Shown here in pieces: positions 43,935 through 53,586 of a stretch of DNA of 64,000 bases (the first letter of the stretch is position 1; each line of letters starts with the position of its first letter). The stretch lies in NCBI GenBank assembly GCA_947460175.1, contig CANHGW010000001.1, forward strand, positions 124,001 through 188,000, in the 5' to 3' direction. Under the pieces are notes generated by a model. The model was not told the origin of the DNA. It ran no database searches and saw nothing but the letters and a program-made list of their open reading frames with translations. Origin of the DNA: Bacteroidota bacterium. Its GTDB lineage: Bacteria; Bacteroidota; Bacteroidia; Chitinophagales; Chitinophagaceae. The position numbers and the translations under genes were made by a program.

Positions 43935-45536
43935 ATGACTACAGACGTATTGGTGATTGGCTCTGGCATAGCAGGCTTGACTTACGCACTACACACTGCG
44001 ATTGACCGACCCGATTTAAAAATTATCGTGTTGACAAAAACAAATGAGGATGAGACTAATACCAAATATGCACAAGGTGGTGTAGCTGCAGTATTTGACG
44101 ACCAAAAGGATAGTTATGATAAACATATTGCTGACACCTTAATAGCAGGTGATGGGCTTTGCAACCCTTCAATAGTCGAAATAGTAGTAAAAGAAGGCCC
44201 TCAACGAATGCGTGAAATTATTCAGTGGGGAACTGCTTTTGATAAAGAACAAGATGGTGATTATAAATTAGGCAAAGAAGGAGGCCATTCTGAAAATAGG
44301 ATTCTACATCATAAGGACATTACAGGTAAAGAAATTGAGCGTGCCTTATTGGCAAAGGCACATGAACTTCCTAACATCGAAATCATAGATTATTGTTTTG
44401 TAGTAGACATTATTACCCAACATCATCTTGGAAAACTAATTACAAAAGCTACTCCAAAAATTGAATGTTATGGCGTGTATGTTATAAATCTTGAAACCAA
44501 TCAGACTGAAAAAATATTATCCAAAGTAACATTATTAGCAACTGGTGGTTGTGGACAAGTATACAGAACAACGACTAACCCTAAAATAGCAACTGGCGAT
44601 GGAATGGCAATGGCCTATCGGGCTAAAGGTCGTATAGAAAACATGGAATTCATTCAATTTCATCCTACAGCTTTATTCGAACCTGGCAAACGTTTCGGAC
44701 AAGCCTTTCTCATTACAGAAGCTGTGCGTGGCGATGGTGGCATTCTTAGAAATAGCAAAGGGGAAGATTTCATGATTAAGTATGATAAACGTCTTTCATT
44801 GGCTCCACGCGATATAGTAGCCCGTGCTATTGATAATGAATTAAAAGTTTTAGGAGATGAACATGTCTTTCTTGACTGTAGACATATGGATATAGATAAG
44901 TTTAAAGATCATTTTCCCAATATTTATGAAAAATGCATGAGCATTGGTATAGATGTTTCAAAACAAATGATACCCGTAGCACCTGCAGCTCATTATAGTT
45001 GCGGAGGAGTCAAAACGAATGAAATGGGTAAAACATCCATTGATTATCTATATTGCTGTGGTGAAGCATCTAGCACGGGATTGCATGGAGCCAATCGACT
45101 TGCTAGCAACTCTTTATTAGAAGCCCTTGTATTTGGATATCGGTGCTTTGAAGATACAATTCAGTCTATCGACTCTATTTCTATCATGCATGATATTCCT
45201 GATTGGAATACAGAAGGTACTACCGAACCAAAAGAAATGATTCTGATTACACAGAGTATTAAGGAACTCCAATTAACTATGAGTGATTATGTGGGAATTG
45301 TACGCAGTAATGTGCGTCTCGAACGTGCAATGAAACGACTCGATTTGCTACATCAGGAAACCGAACAGCTTTATAAAACGACTACACTTTCACCTCAACT
45401 TTGCGAACTTCGAAATTTAATTACAGTTGCTTATCTAATTGTAAAATCAGCTCAATTTAGAAAAGAAAGCCGAGGACTTCATTTCACCCTTGACTATACA
45501 GAGAAAAGCGATTTAGTTCAAAATATCGTATTGTAA
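43935..45536 (+). CDS. nadB: L-aspartate oxidase
   Basis: 533-residue flavoenzyme that oxidises L-aspartate to iminoaspartate, the first step of de novo NAD synthesis. FAD-binding VLVIGSGIAGLTYALH at residues 5-20; substrate and flavin blocks NTKYAQGGVAAVF, FIQFHPTALFEPG, LITEAVRGDGGILRN, and HYSCGGVKTNEMG with GEASSTGLHGANRLASNSLLEA. The 2Fe-2S enzyme NadA and NadC are not in the window, but nadD is 1.1 kb downstream. Confidence 0.96.
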   Translation: MTTDVLVIGSGIAGLTYALHTAIDRPDLKIIVLTKTNEDETNTKYAQGGVAAVFDDQKDSYDKHIADTLIAGDGLCNPSIVEIVVKEGPQRMREIIQWGTAFDKEQDGDYKLGKEGGHSENRILHHKDITGKEIERALLAKAHELPNIEIIDYCFVVDIITQHHLGKLITKATPKIECYGVYVINLETNQTEKILSKVTLLATGGCGQVYRTTTNPKIATGDGMAMAYRAKGRIENMEFIQFHPTALFEPGKRFGQAFLITEAVRGDGGILRNSKGEDFMIKYDKRLSLAPRDIVARAIDNELKVLGDEHVFLDCRHMDIDKFKDHFPNIYEKCMSIGIDVSKQMIPVAPAAHYSCGGVKTNEMGKTSIDYLYCCGEASSTGLHGANRLASNSLLEALVFGYRCFEDTIQSIDSISIMHDIPDWNTEGTTEPKEMILITQSIKELQLTMSDYVGIVRSNVRLERAMKRLDLLHQETEQLYKTTTLSPQLCELRNLITVAYLIVKSAQFRKESRGLHFTLDYTEKSDLVQNIVL

Positions 45537-45562
45537 TTTTTATCTATTTCAACCTACTTTTG
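45531..45562 (+). promoter_or_regulatory. Promoter of the lipid A acyltransferase gene
   Basis: TTG at 45531-45533, 21 nt, TACTTTTG at 45555-45562; the ATG follows 20 nt later. The TTG lies at the very end of nadB. Confidence 0.7.
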
Positions 45563-45582
45563 TTTTACATTTTATCAATTAC

Positions 45583-46455
45583 ATGTATTATATATTATAC
45601 GGTTTTATTTATGTGATATCTCTACTTCCTTTCAAGGTATTGTATGCAATAGCCGACATGCTATATATACTACTCTATCGAGTATTAGGCTACAGAAAAG
45701 AAGTTGTCCATAACAATTTAATCATTTCATTTCCTGAAAAAACTGCAGAAGACATTCAAGAAATAACAAAAAAATATTATCGCAATTTATGCGATAGTAT
45801 AGTTGAAACCATCAAGCTATTATCTATTACAAAAGAAGAATTAGATTGTAGAATTAAATGCAACTGGGAGATGTTTGATTTGATGACACAACAAAACAGA
45901 AATGGACAAGGCTATATGTCACATCAATTTAATTGGGAATGGGGGACTGTCATATGTAATTGGAAAGCACCTCGACGATTTACAGGCCTCTATATGCCAT
46001 TGACCAATAAAGCTTTTGATAAACTCTATTTAAAAATTAGAGGCCGAAGTGGTACACGATTGATCAAAGTACAGGATATGCAAAAAGAAATGGCATCGGT
46101 ACAACAAGACCAATCACTCTGGGGGTTTATAGCCGATCAAAATCCTAGCGATCCTAAACGCGTATCATGGAATGATTTTTTAAATCGAAAAACAGCCTTC
46201 TTTAAAGGACCCGAATTTGTAGCACGTAGATATAACAATCTTGTTTTTTTTGGAGAAATAATAAAAATCAAACGAGGGTACTATGAGATAAAACTAAAAC
46301 TGGCATTTGAGAATCCCCGTGATACGAACGAGGGCGACATTACAGAAGCTTATGTTCGTCATTTGGAGGACAGCATCAAACGCCAGCCTGAGAATTGGGT
46401 TTGGTCACATCGAAGGTGGAAACACATCTACCCCACCCAACAGAAACTGAAGTAA
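45583..46455 (+). CDS. Lipid A biosynthesis acyltransferase (LpxL/HtrB family)
   Basis: 290 residues. Inner-membrane enzyme that adds a secondary acyl chain to lipid A. N-terminal membrane helix (FIYVISLLPFKVLYAIADML), the catalytic HxxxxE dyad at His114/Glu119 (SHQFNWEWG), GLYMPLTNKAFDKLY and the block LWGFIADQNPSDPKR. C-terminus WVWSHRRWKH is diagnostic for the family. Single gene with its own promoter. Confidence 0.94.
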   Translation: MYYILYGFIYVISLLPFKVLYAIADMLYILLYRVLGYRKEVVHNNLIISFPEKTAEDIQEITKKYYRNLCDSIVETIKLLSITKEELDCRIKCNWEMFDLMTQQNRNGQGYMSHQFNWEWGTVICNWKAPRRFTGLYMPLTNKAFDKLYLKIRGRSGTRLIKVQDMQKEMASVQQDQSLWGFIADQNPSDPKRVSWNDFLNRKTAFFKGPEFVARRYNNLVFFGEIIKIKRGYYEIKLKLAFENPRDTNEGDITEAYVRHLEDSIKRQPENWVWSHRRWKHIYPTQQKLK

Positions 46456-46593
46456 TTCCAACTTCGCGGACCAAATAAAATTGATAGTAAAGATCAAACC
46501 ATATATCAAAGTTTAAAAAAAGGAATGATAATGTCAAGTCTTTTTTTGCACGTTAACAAAACTTGGCTTAACTATGTAGCATTAATAGGTTTC

Positions 46594-46607
46594 TTAACAA
46601 ATGTTAA
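46594..46607. repeat. Short palindrome upstream of nadD
   Basis: TTAACA-AA-TGTTAA, perfect 6-bp arms, 23 nt before the nadD ATG; a GTTAAC word lies 37 nt further up (46552-46557). Possible operator. Confidence 0.3.
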
Positions 46608-46630
46608 AGTTTTTATAGACAATTTATATC

Positions 46631-47203
46631 ATGAAAATCGGACTATATTTTGGCAGTTTCAATCCCATTCACATTGGCCATATGATTATTGCAAATCATG
46701 TATTGAGTCATTGCAAAATAGATCGATTATGGTTTGTGGTTTCACCGCATAATCCATTGAAAGAGACATCAAGTTTATTAAACGAAAATCACCGTTTGCA
46801 TCTTGTAAGACTTGCTATTGAAAATGAAAGTAAATTCAAGGCAAGCAATATAGAATTCTCGCTGCCTCGCCCTTCTTATACAATTGATACTATTTCCTAT
46901 TTATCAGATAAATACCCTCAACATGAATTTTCCATTGTGATGGGTAGTGATAGTTTTTTCAATATCAAAAAATGGAAAAATTACAAGGAGCTTTTGAAAC
47001 AATGTAAAATAATCATATACAAGCGACCTGGTTTCGAACCCGATTTATCGCTTAGTAAAAATATAGAACTGGTAAACGCTCCATTACTCGATATTTCATC
47101 CACTTATATTCGAAATTTAATCAAAGAAAAAAAAACAATTCGTTATCTTGTAAAAGATGAAGTAATGGAAGATATTTTGGCCAATGGATATTATAGTAAG
47201 TAA
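46631..47203 (+). CDS. nadD: Nicotinate-nucleotide adenylyltransferase
   Basis: 190-residue nucleotidyltransferase that makes deamido-NAD from nicotinate mononucleotide and ATP. N-terminal (H/T)xGH-type signature in GLYFGSFNPIHIGHMIIAN; VVSPHNPLKE and FSIVMGSDSFFNIKKWKNY bind substrate; the ISSTYIR block near residue 160 is the second nucleotidyl signature. It ends one base before the stop of the convergent aminotransferase gene. Same pathway as nadB. Confidence 0.95.
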   Translation: MKIGLYFGSFNPIHIGHMIIANHVLSHCKIDRLWFVVSPHNPLKETSSLLNENHRLHLVRLAIENESKFKASNIEFSLPRPSYTIDTISYLSDKYPQHEFSIVMGSDSFFNIKKWKNYKELLKQCKIIIYKRPGFEPDLSLSKNIELVNAPLLDISSTYIRNLIKEKKTIRYLVKDEVMEDILANGYYSK

Positions 47204-48400
47204 CTAATCGTTTTGTCCCATTACTTCATCTATGCTTTTTAAAATATGCTTACAAGCACTTTCGATTTCTTGTAACGAAATAGTCAATGGAGGTGCAATA
47301 CGCAATGCATTTGACGCAAATAAAAACCAATCGGTAAATACCCCATTCATAATACATTGATCAATAACTTTTTTATTCAATTCATAACTTTCAAAATGAA
47401 TCGCAATCAATAAACCACAACTGTTTACATGTTGAATGCTTGGATGAACAAGCAATGATTTAAATAATGATTCTTTGTCGTTTACTGAAGGAATTAATTC
47501 TTGTTGGTTCATATATTCTAATGCAGCCATCCCTGCAGCACAACTTACTGGATGACCACCAAATGTAGTAATGTGACCTAATACAGGATTATTAGTCAAT
47601 GCATCCATATTCTCTTTGGAAGATACAAATGCACCCAATGGCATTCCACCTCCCAAGGCTTTGCCCAATAATAATATGTCTGGAATTACGTCAATTGCTT
47701 GAAACCTAAATAATGAACCTGTACGACCAAAAGCTGTTTGTATTTCATCCAAAATCAACAAACATCCAGTTTCATCACATTTTGCTCGAATAGACTTAAG
47801 CCAGTTTACATCTGGAATAATTACGCCCGCTTCACTTTGCACTGGCTCTAGAATAATACAGGCTGTTTGACTATCTATTGCATTTATCACATCAACGTCC
47901 CCATAATCATATTGATAAATACCTGGCAGTAATGGTCTGAAAGCTTGTTGCCAATACTCACTCCCCATTACACTCAATGCACCTTGTGTACTTCCATGAT
48001 ATGAATTTTTACATGAAATCATTTTACTCCTGCCTGTCAATCGCTTTGCTAACTTCATTGCCCCCTCTGTAGCCTCGCTTCCACTATTGGTAAAATAAAT
48101 ACTTTGCAAACTAGGTGGTAAATACGATGCAAGTAAAGTTGCATATTTTACTTGAGGACTTTGAATGACCTCTCCATATACCATTACATGTAAATATTGA
48201 TCTACTTGATTTTTAATCGCATCATTAACATACTCGTTTCCATGACCTACATTACATACACTAATACCTCCTATTAAATCAATATGCTTCTTGCCATTTA
48301 TATCTACTAAATAAATGCCTTCTGCTTTAGCAACTTCAAAACATAAGGGCGTTTCTGAAGTTTGGCCTACATGGTTTAAAAAAAGTTGTCGTTGTGTCAT
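47204..48400 (-). CDS. Class III pyridoxal-phosphate aminotransferase (acetylornithine/ornithine type)
   Basis: 398 residues from the ATG at 48400; the open frame upstream overlaps the divergent carbonic anhydrase gene and is not real. PLP-binding features: TNSGSEATEGAMKLAKR near residue 100, the Asp of LLILDEIQTAFGRTG near 215, and the Schiff-base Lys in LLLGKALGGGMPLGAF near 250. Subgroup motifs fit acetylornithine or ornithine aminotransferases, but substrate cannot be settled from sequence. TAACTTTG is 6 nt before the ATG. Confidence 0.9.
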   Translation of the reverse strand: MTQRQLFLNHVGQTSETPLCFEVAKAEGIYLVDINGKKHIDLIGGISVCNVGHGNEYVNDAIKNQVDQYLHVMVYGEVIQSPQVKYATLLASYLPPSLQSIYFTNSGSEATEGAMKLAKRLTGRSKMISCKNSYHGSTQGALSVMGSEYWQQAFRPLLPGIYQYDYGDVDVINAIDSQTACIILEPVQSEAGVIIPDVNWLKSIRAKCDETGCLLILDEIQTAFGRTGSLFRFQAIDVIPDILLLGKALGGGMPLGAFVSSKENMDALTNNPVLGHITTFGGHPVSCAAGMAALEYMNQQELIPSVNDKESLFKSLLVHPSIQHVNSCGLLIAIHFESYELNKKVIDQCIMNGVFTDWFLFASNALRIAPPLTISLQEIESACKHILKSIDEVMGQND

Positions 48401-48406
48401 GTGATG

Positions 48407-48453
48407 CAAAGTTATGTAAATACAATACAGATTAAAAGTTCTTATTACATTTG
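48407..48453. promoter_or_regulatory. Divergent promoter pair
   Basis: TAACTTTG on the minus strand (48407-48414) for the aminotransferase and TACATTTG on the plus strand (48446-48453) for the carbonic anhydrase, both exact TAnnTTTG, separated by only 31 nt, so the two polymerase sites overlap. Confidence 0.6.
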
Positions 48454-48469
48454 CATTCAACTTATTCTT

Positions 48470-48982
48470 ATGTCGATCATACTTCCAGTTAAAGGTATTA
48501 CGCCTACAATTCCAGCATCTTGTTTTTTGGCCCCTAACTCCACTGTTGTAGGTGACGTAATAATGGGTGAAGAATGTTCGATTTGGTTCAATGCTGTCGT
48601 GCGTGGCGATGTGAATAGTATTCGAATTGGTAACAAAGTAAATATACAAGATGGGGCTTGCATACATTGCACTTACGAAAAAACGAAAGCTATAATTGGT
48701 AACAATGTATCCATTGGTCACAATGCATTGGTACATGGATGTACTGTCGAAGACAATGTCCTCATTGGCATGGGTGCTATCGTGATGGATAATGTACACA
48801 TAGGATCGAATACAATTATAGCAGCAGGTGCCGTGGTGCTCGAAAACACCAAATGTGAAAGCGGTAGTATTTATGCAGGTGTGCCTGCCAAAAAAGTGAA
48901 GGATATTTCGCAAGAACTTATTTCTGGTGAAATAAATCGCATTGCAAATAATTATATAATGTACAGTAGTTGGTTTAAATAA
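48470..48982 (+). CDS. Gamma-class carbonic anhydrase-like protein
   Basis: 170 residues from the ATG at 48470. Left-handed beta-helix of hexapeptide repeats (IRIGNKVNIQDGACIHC; VLIGMGAIVMDNVHIGS) as a trimer. The three metal-binding histidines of the gamma class are at 66, 84 and 89 (IHCTYE; SIGHNALVHG), with the correct five-residue spacing of the last two. C-terminal helix ISGEINRIANNYIMYSSWF. May hydrate CO2; some relatives have lost activity, and the acidic proton-shuttle loop is short here. Confidence 0.9.
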   Translation: MSIILPVKGITPTIPASCFLAPNSTVVGDVIMGEECSIWFNAVVRGDVNSIRIGNKVNIQDGACIHCTYEKTKAIIGNNVSIGHNALVHGCTVEDNVLIGMGAIVMDNVHIGSNTIIAAGAVVLENTKCESGSIYAGVPAKKVKDISQELISGEINRIANNYIMYSSWFK

Positions 48983-49086
48983 AATTTCATTTGATTTTGT
49001 TCAATTGTTAATTTGTTTTATTCTTTCAAAATCTTCTTTATCTTAGTTGGAGAATTTGTGTTAGCAAATCAAAAAACTCTGACTAT

Positions 49087-51246
49087 ATGAATAAAAAAAT
49101 ATTTTTTCTTTTATTTATAGTGCTTTGTATTATTTCTAAAAAAGATATTCATGCACAAGGTGGTCTTTGGGCTCATATGGGCGGTAGCCTAGGATCAGGA
49201 GCAATGGGACTTTACGGCACCAAAGGCGTAGCCAATGCAACAAACATGCCTTCTGGGCGCTATCAGGGCGCCTTTTGGACCGACCTTCAAGGCAACTTTT
49301 GGCTTTTTGGCGGATTCCTTCCTTATGGCTATGGTAATGATTTATGGAAATATGATATTACTACAAATCAATGGACATGGATGAATGGTCCACAATATGT
49401 AACCGATCAAAATGGCGAATGGGGCGTAATGGGTGTGCCATCACCTAATAATTATCCTCCCGCTCGTACCTTTGGACCTAATTGCTGGACTGATAAAAAT
49501 GGAGACTTATGGCTTTTTGGTGGTTTTGGATTTGATAAAAATAGCAATCAAGGAGGACTCTCTGATTTGTGGAGATACAATATTGCGACGAATCAATGGA
49601 CTTGGATTTGGGGTGCTGATACTGTTAATAAATCGCCAGTATACGGAACCATGGGTGTAGCAGCCAATACCAACGACCCAGGTTCAAGAGCCGAATGCAA
49701 ATCGGGTTGGGTTGATGACAATAATAATCTTTGGATGTATGGAGGACAAGATGGTGCAACAGCGCAAACAGTTGTAAACGTACGTAGTGATGTATGGAAA
49801 TATGATATAGCTGCTAATGTATGGACTTGGATGAAAGGTCCTAATACATTGAACTCAGGGCCTATATGGGGTGTAAAAAAAGTAGAGGACCCGGCCAATA
49901 ACCCGGCTGCTCGATTGTCTTTTACAAAATGGAAAGGGAAAGACAATAATTTTTATGTATTTGCAGGAGGTAATAGCACAAGTGCTCGAAATGACTTATG
50001 GCGATTTAATCCATTCACAAATAATTGGACATATATGTCAGGGTCAAAAGTGGTAAACAATCTCGGCACATACAATGGACAATGCTTGCCAGATACAAGT
50101 ACGTATCCTCAAGCACGTATCGAAAATCAAACCGTTGCAACCTCTACATGTACAGAAGTGTTCTGGTCATTTGGTGGTTTTAAAACTCTCACCAATACTG
50201 AATCATTCAACGACTTATGGCTCTATAATCTTACTACCAATAAATGGACTTGGGTAAGTGGTGGTAATGCAACCAATGTAGTAAATGCACCTGGACCTAT
50301 AGGAGTGGGTTTGCCAACAAATAAAATTGGCTCTCGTGGCGGTGTATATATATGGTCGGATCCTCAAAATAATTTATGGGTATTTGGTGGCTTAGCATAT
50401 GATAGCACAACAGCTGCATTAGGATTAAAAAATGATTTATGGAGATTCCAACCTGATTCGACTTGTTTTGATGCTGGATTTTCGTCAGTTTTAAATTTGG
50501 ACGGTCCACAAGATTTAGATATTTGCCCAGGTGATACTACTTCAATGTCGATACCTGCAGATATCAATATTGACATTCAGCCTTCAAGCGATTATGTATA
50601 TAATTCAGATTCTTCTCGTATTATATTTTCACCAGTTACTACCACAACCTACACCGTAATGGGAAGTGAAATAGGTATTTGTGCTGGTAAAGATACCATT
50701 GTATTTACTATCAATGTTGTACCTTATCCTATTGCAGATTTTACACTTGCTCCTCAATCAGCATTTATAACTGACCCAATATTTAATTTCACAAATACAT
50801 CTCAATTAGCTTCATCATACGAATGGATTTATAAAAATACAAACACCGCTTTTTCAAATGCACAAGATGCCACTTATACTGTAACAGATAGTGGCCAACA
50901 TTGTTTTGTATTGATTGCACATAACTCTCTTGGATGTACTGATACTGCTGAGCATTGTGGTATAAGGCTTATGCCAGATTTTGTATTTGTACCGAGTGCC
51001 TTTTCCCCCAATAATGATGATAAAAATAATACATTCAATATTGTAGCAAGCTATATCACTCTCAAGAAATTTGAAATATACAATCGCTGGGGTCAAATGG
51101 TCTTTTTTACCAATACACTTGGGAAAGGTTGGGATGGCAAATACAAAGGTCAAGATGCAGAAATTGGAACCTACTACTATTACATCGAATATGAAGCTTA
51201 TGGCAAGAAAAAAACCTTGAAAGGTGATATTAATTTAATTCGTTAA
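49087..51246 (+). CDS. Kelch-repeat T9SS-exported protein with type B sorting domain
   Basis: 719 residues. Signal peptide (IISKKDIHAQ). Residues about 40-460 form a kelch beta propeller with five full repeats of the form NDLWKYDITTNQWTWMNGP and a sixth partial one. An Ig/PKD-like pair follows (about 480-630, containing YEWIYKNTNTAFSN). The last 90 residues are the gliding-motility-associated type B sorting domain (FVPSAFSPNNDDKNNTF ... IYNRWGQMVFF ... YYYYIEYEA). It is secreted to the cell surface by T9SS. Ligand unknown. Confidence 0.9.
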   Translation: MNKKIFFLLFIVLCIISKKDIHAQGGLWAHMGGSLGSGAMGLYGTKGVANATNMPSGRYQGAFWTDLQGNFWLFGGFLPYGYGNDLWKYDITTNQWTWMNGPQYVTDQNGEWGVMGVPSPNNYPPARTFGPNCWTDKNGDLWLFGGFGFDKNSNQGGLSDLWRYNIATNQWTWIWGADTVNKSPVYGTMGVAANTNDPGSRAECKSGWVDDNNNLWMYGGQDGATAQTVVNVRSDVWKYDIAANVWTWMKGPNTLNSGPIWGVKKVEDPANNPAARLSFTKWKGKDNNFYVFAGGNSTSARNDLWRFNPFTNNWTYMSGSKVVNNLGTYNGQCLPDTSTYPQARIENQTVATSTCTEVFWSFGGFKTLTNTESFNDLWLYNLTTNKWTWVSGGNATNVVNAPGPIGVGLPTNKIGSRGGVYIWSDPQNNLWVFGGLAYDSTTAALGLKNDLWRFQPDSTCFDAGFSSVLNLDGPQDLDICPGDTTSMSIPADINIDIQPSSDYVYNSDSSRIIFSPVTTTTYTVMGSEIGICAGKDTIVFTINVVPYPIADFTLAPQSAFITDPIFNFTNTSQLASSYEWIYKNTNTAFSNAQDATYTVTDSGQHCFVLIAHNSLGCTDTAEHCGIRLMPDFVFVPSAFSPNNDDKNNTFNIVASYITLKKFEIYNRWGQMVFFTNTLGKGWDGKYKGQDAEIGTYYYYIEYEAYGKKKTLKGDINLIR

Positions 51247-51389
51247 AGTTGGGTTTCTTGTATTTTGATGGTAATGATTCGTTACGTTTTCAATTTAAAA
51301 ATTCCGTAACCCTCATTACTAACACAATTATATTTTAATTATAAAAAACCATGTTTCTACTCTTTGGCATTGTTTTTGAAACTACATCC
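51247..51389. other. Spacer between kelch gene and T9SS remnant
   Basis: AT-rich, without a recognisable ORF, terminator or promoter; probably further decayed sequence of the same lost gene. With the remnant at 51390-51640 and about 115 nt behind it, it makes up the roughly 510-nt gap between intact genes. Confidence 0.3.
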
Positions 51390-51640
51390 TATCCAATTAA
51401 TAAAGTAATCTGAACAAACGAATAGTACAACCAAAACTATGACATATGAAAATCAAGATTCATAACTTAAAAGAAATATCTAAGATAGAATTATTTACAA
51501 TTGATGGCAAAATGTTGTTTCAAAATATAGCAGCTTATAACAACGAAATGATATCAATACCTATGCTCAATAAAGGAACTTATTTGCTTAGAGTAATCAA
51601 TAAAAACAGTGTTTGTACATCTCGCTTTTATAAGCGTTAA
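51390..51640 (+). pseudogene. Decayed T9SS type A sorting domain
   Basis: From the ATG at 51446 a 64-codon ORF encodes only the rear two thirds of a type A sorting domain: ISKIELFTIDGKMLFQN, NEMISIPMLNKGTYLLRVI, CTSRFYKR. A stop lies directly in front (51440-51442). In another frame at 51390-51410 the codons read YPINKVI, close to the missing YPNP front part, before a stop. No cargo domain or signal peptide is found upstream, so this looks like the tail of a deleted and frameshifted T9SS gene. Confidence 0.6.
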
Positions 51641-51755
51641 GATTAATAATGATAAATGACACATTCAAATTGATTGCATTATTTTTTACCATCCTAAATG
51701 AAAAATTACTTTCTAGATTATTGAAAGCTGATTTGAATACAAGAAATTACCCAAT

Positions 51756-52529
51756 TTATTTCATACTCTCATCTAAATCAGGTTCATGCAATTGAACAGG
51801 CTTAGCAGCTCTTTTTCTCAATTGCATATTAAGTATCTCTACTGCAAATGAAAATGCCATTGCAAAATATACATAGTTTTTCAAGTGTAAATCATGTGCT
51901 TGCTCAGCATCCCATCCTTCTACTAACAATACAACACCAATCATCACTAAAAATGATAGGGCTAACATCTTCACTGTAGGATGTTTTTCTATAAAGGCTG
52001 CAATCTTAGGCGAAAACAAAAACATAATAAACATCGCTATTACAACTGCGATAATCATTACCTCTACATGCTGTGCCATTCCGACTGCCGTGATAATGCT
52101 ATCAAATGAAAACACCATATCTACCAACATCATCTGTATCACTACTTGCATCAACGAAGCAACTACTTTTTTACCGCCTATTTGATGCTCTTCACCTTCT
52201 AGTTTTTGATGTATTTCACCTACTGTTTTGATTAATAAAAACAAACCTCCTCCTAACATAATGAGCCCTCTTAGATTGAATGACTTTCCAAAAAGTGAGA
52301 ACAATTCCGAACTGCCATTTTTGACCAACCAAGATAAACTCAACAATAAAAGCACACGAACTAAAATGCCTGTAAACATCCAAATTTTACGAGCAGTTTT
52401 CTGTTTTGCGAGATCAAGTCTACCCATTATGATAGAGACAAATATCACATTGTCAACTCCCAATACAATTTCTAAAATAGTTAACGTAATTAAACTGATA
52501 ATCGCATCAGCGGTTAATAAATATTCCAT
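51756..52529 (-). CDS. TerC family integral membrane protein
   Basis: 257 residues, about seven membrane helices. Family motifs: TILEIVLGVDNVIFVSIIMG at 18-37 and MVDMVFSFDSIITAVGMAQ near 135, each with acidic residues inside the membrane that bind metal ions. TerC proteins are linked to manganese export and metallation of exported enzymes, and to tellurite resistance in some bacteria. It starts 1 nt behind pyrD, so the two are one transcription unit. Confidence 0.93.
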   Translation of the reverse strand: MEYLLTADAIISLITLTILEIVLGVDNVIFVSIIMGRLDLAKQKTARKIWMFTGILVRVLLLLSLSWLVKNGSSELFSLFGKSFNLRGLIMLGGGLFLLIKTVGEIHQKLEGEEHQIGGKKVVASLMQVVIQMMLVDMVFSFDSIITAVGMAQHVEVMIIAVVIAMFIMFLFSPKIAAFIEKHPTVKMLALSFLVMIGVVLLVEGWDAEQAHDLHLKNYVYFAMAFSFAVEILNMQLRKRAAKPVQLHEPDLDESMK

Positions 52530-52530
52530 A

Positions 52531-53559
52531 TTATTTTATAATCAATGATTTACAAATATTTTTTGCAATGGCCGGTCCTTGATAAATAAACCCAGTATAC
52601 ACTTGAACTAACTTAGCTCCAGCTTCTATTTTTTCTTGTGCATCTTCGGCTGTAAAAATTCCACCTACTGCAATTATCGGCAATGTACCGTTTGTTTTTT
52701 GAGTGATGTATTTTATAATCTCAGTGCTTCGTTCCTTCAATGGCTTTCCACTTACTCCACCTGCACCCGTTTTTTCAATCATTTGTTTATCGGCACTCAA
52801 TCCCTCTCGATCGATGGTAGTATTGGTGGCTACTATACCACTCAATTTTACCGAGTTTACAATTTCTATTACATCATCCAATTGTGATTCTGTAAGGTCC
52901 GGTGCTATTTTCAATAACAATGGCTTTGGTGCAGGGTAACTTAAATTTAAATTTTGCAAATGCAATAGCAAATCATGCAAGGGTTTCTTCTCTTGCAATT
53001 CTCTTAAATTAGGTGTATTGGGACTACTTACGTTTACTACAAAATAATCTACTACATTAAATAATTTGATAAAACAAGTTTCATAATCTTTAACAGCATC
53101 TTCGTTTGGAGTCATTTTATTTTTTCCAATATTTCCGCCTATTATGATGTTCGTTTTTCTATTTTTCAATCTTCGCACAGCAGCTTCTACGCCTTCATTG
53201 TTAAATCCCATTCGATTAATGATTGCTGCATCTTCTGGAAATCGAAACAAACGAGGCTTCTCATTTCCATCTTGTGGACGAGGAGTTACAGTGCCTATTT
53301 CTATAAAACCAAAACCCAAACATGCGAGCTCATCTACATATTTTGCATCCTTATCAAATCCTGCTGCAAGGCCTACTGGATTTTTAAATTTCAATCCAAA
53401 TACTTCTCGTTCCAATGATGGATGCTTGATACAATAGTTGCTTTCAAGATATTTTTTTCCTACTCCCAAATTGTATGCCTTCGTAAGCCAGTTCATTACT
53501 TTGTAATGAACTTTTTCAGGATCATACTTGAATAATATTTTTTTGACGATATTGTACAT
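52531..53559 (-). CDS. pyrD: Dihydroorotate dehydrogenase (quinone), class 2
   Basis: 342-residue membrane-associated flavoenzyme that oxidises dihydroorotate to orotate and reduces quinone. N-terminal amphipathic helices ([20 protein letters not shown]) mark class 2. FMN-binding [19 protein letters not shown] and [20 protein letters not shown]; catalytic Ser in [32 protein letters not shown] and [21 protein letters not shown] near the C-terminus. Feeds electrons to the quinone pool used by the ACIII chain. First of the pyrD-terC pair. Confidence 0.96.
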   Translation of the reverse strand: MYNIVKKILFKYDPEKVHYKVMNWLTKAYNLGVGKKYLESNYCIKHPSLEREVFGLKFKNPVGLAAGFDKDAKYVDELACLGFGFIEIGTVTPRPQDGNEKPRLFRFPEDAAIINRMGFNNEGVEAAVRRLKNRKTNIIIGGNIGKNKMTPNEDAVKDYETCFIKLFNVVDYFVVNVSSPNTPNLRELQEKKPLHDLLLHLQNLNLSYPAPKPLLLKIAPDLTESQLDDVIEIVNSVKLSGIVATNTTIDREGLSADKQMIEKTGAGGVSGKPLKERSTEIIKYITQKTNGTLPIIAVGGIFTAEDAQEKIEAGAKLVQVYTGFIYQGPAIAKNICKSLIIK

Positions 53560-53586
53560 GAATGCTGAAATGTATTTCGTATAAAA

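Noticed and set aside
48401-48913. Open frame extending the aminotransferase by 171 codons
   Set aside because: It overlaps the whole gamma-carbonic anhydrase gene on the other strand and shows no family similarity; the ATG at 48400 with a promoter box 6 nt away is the start.
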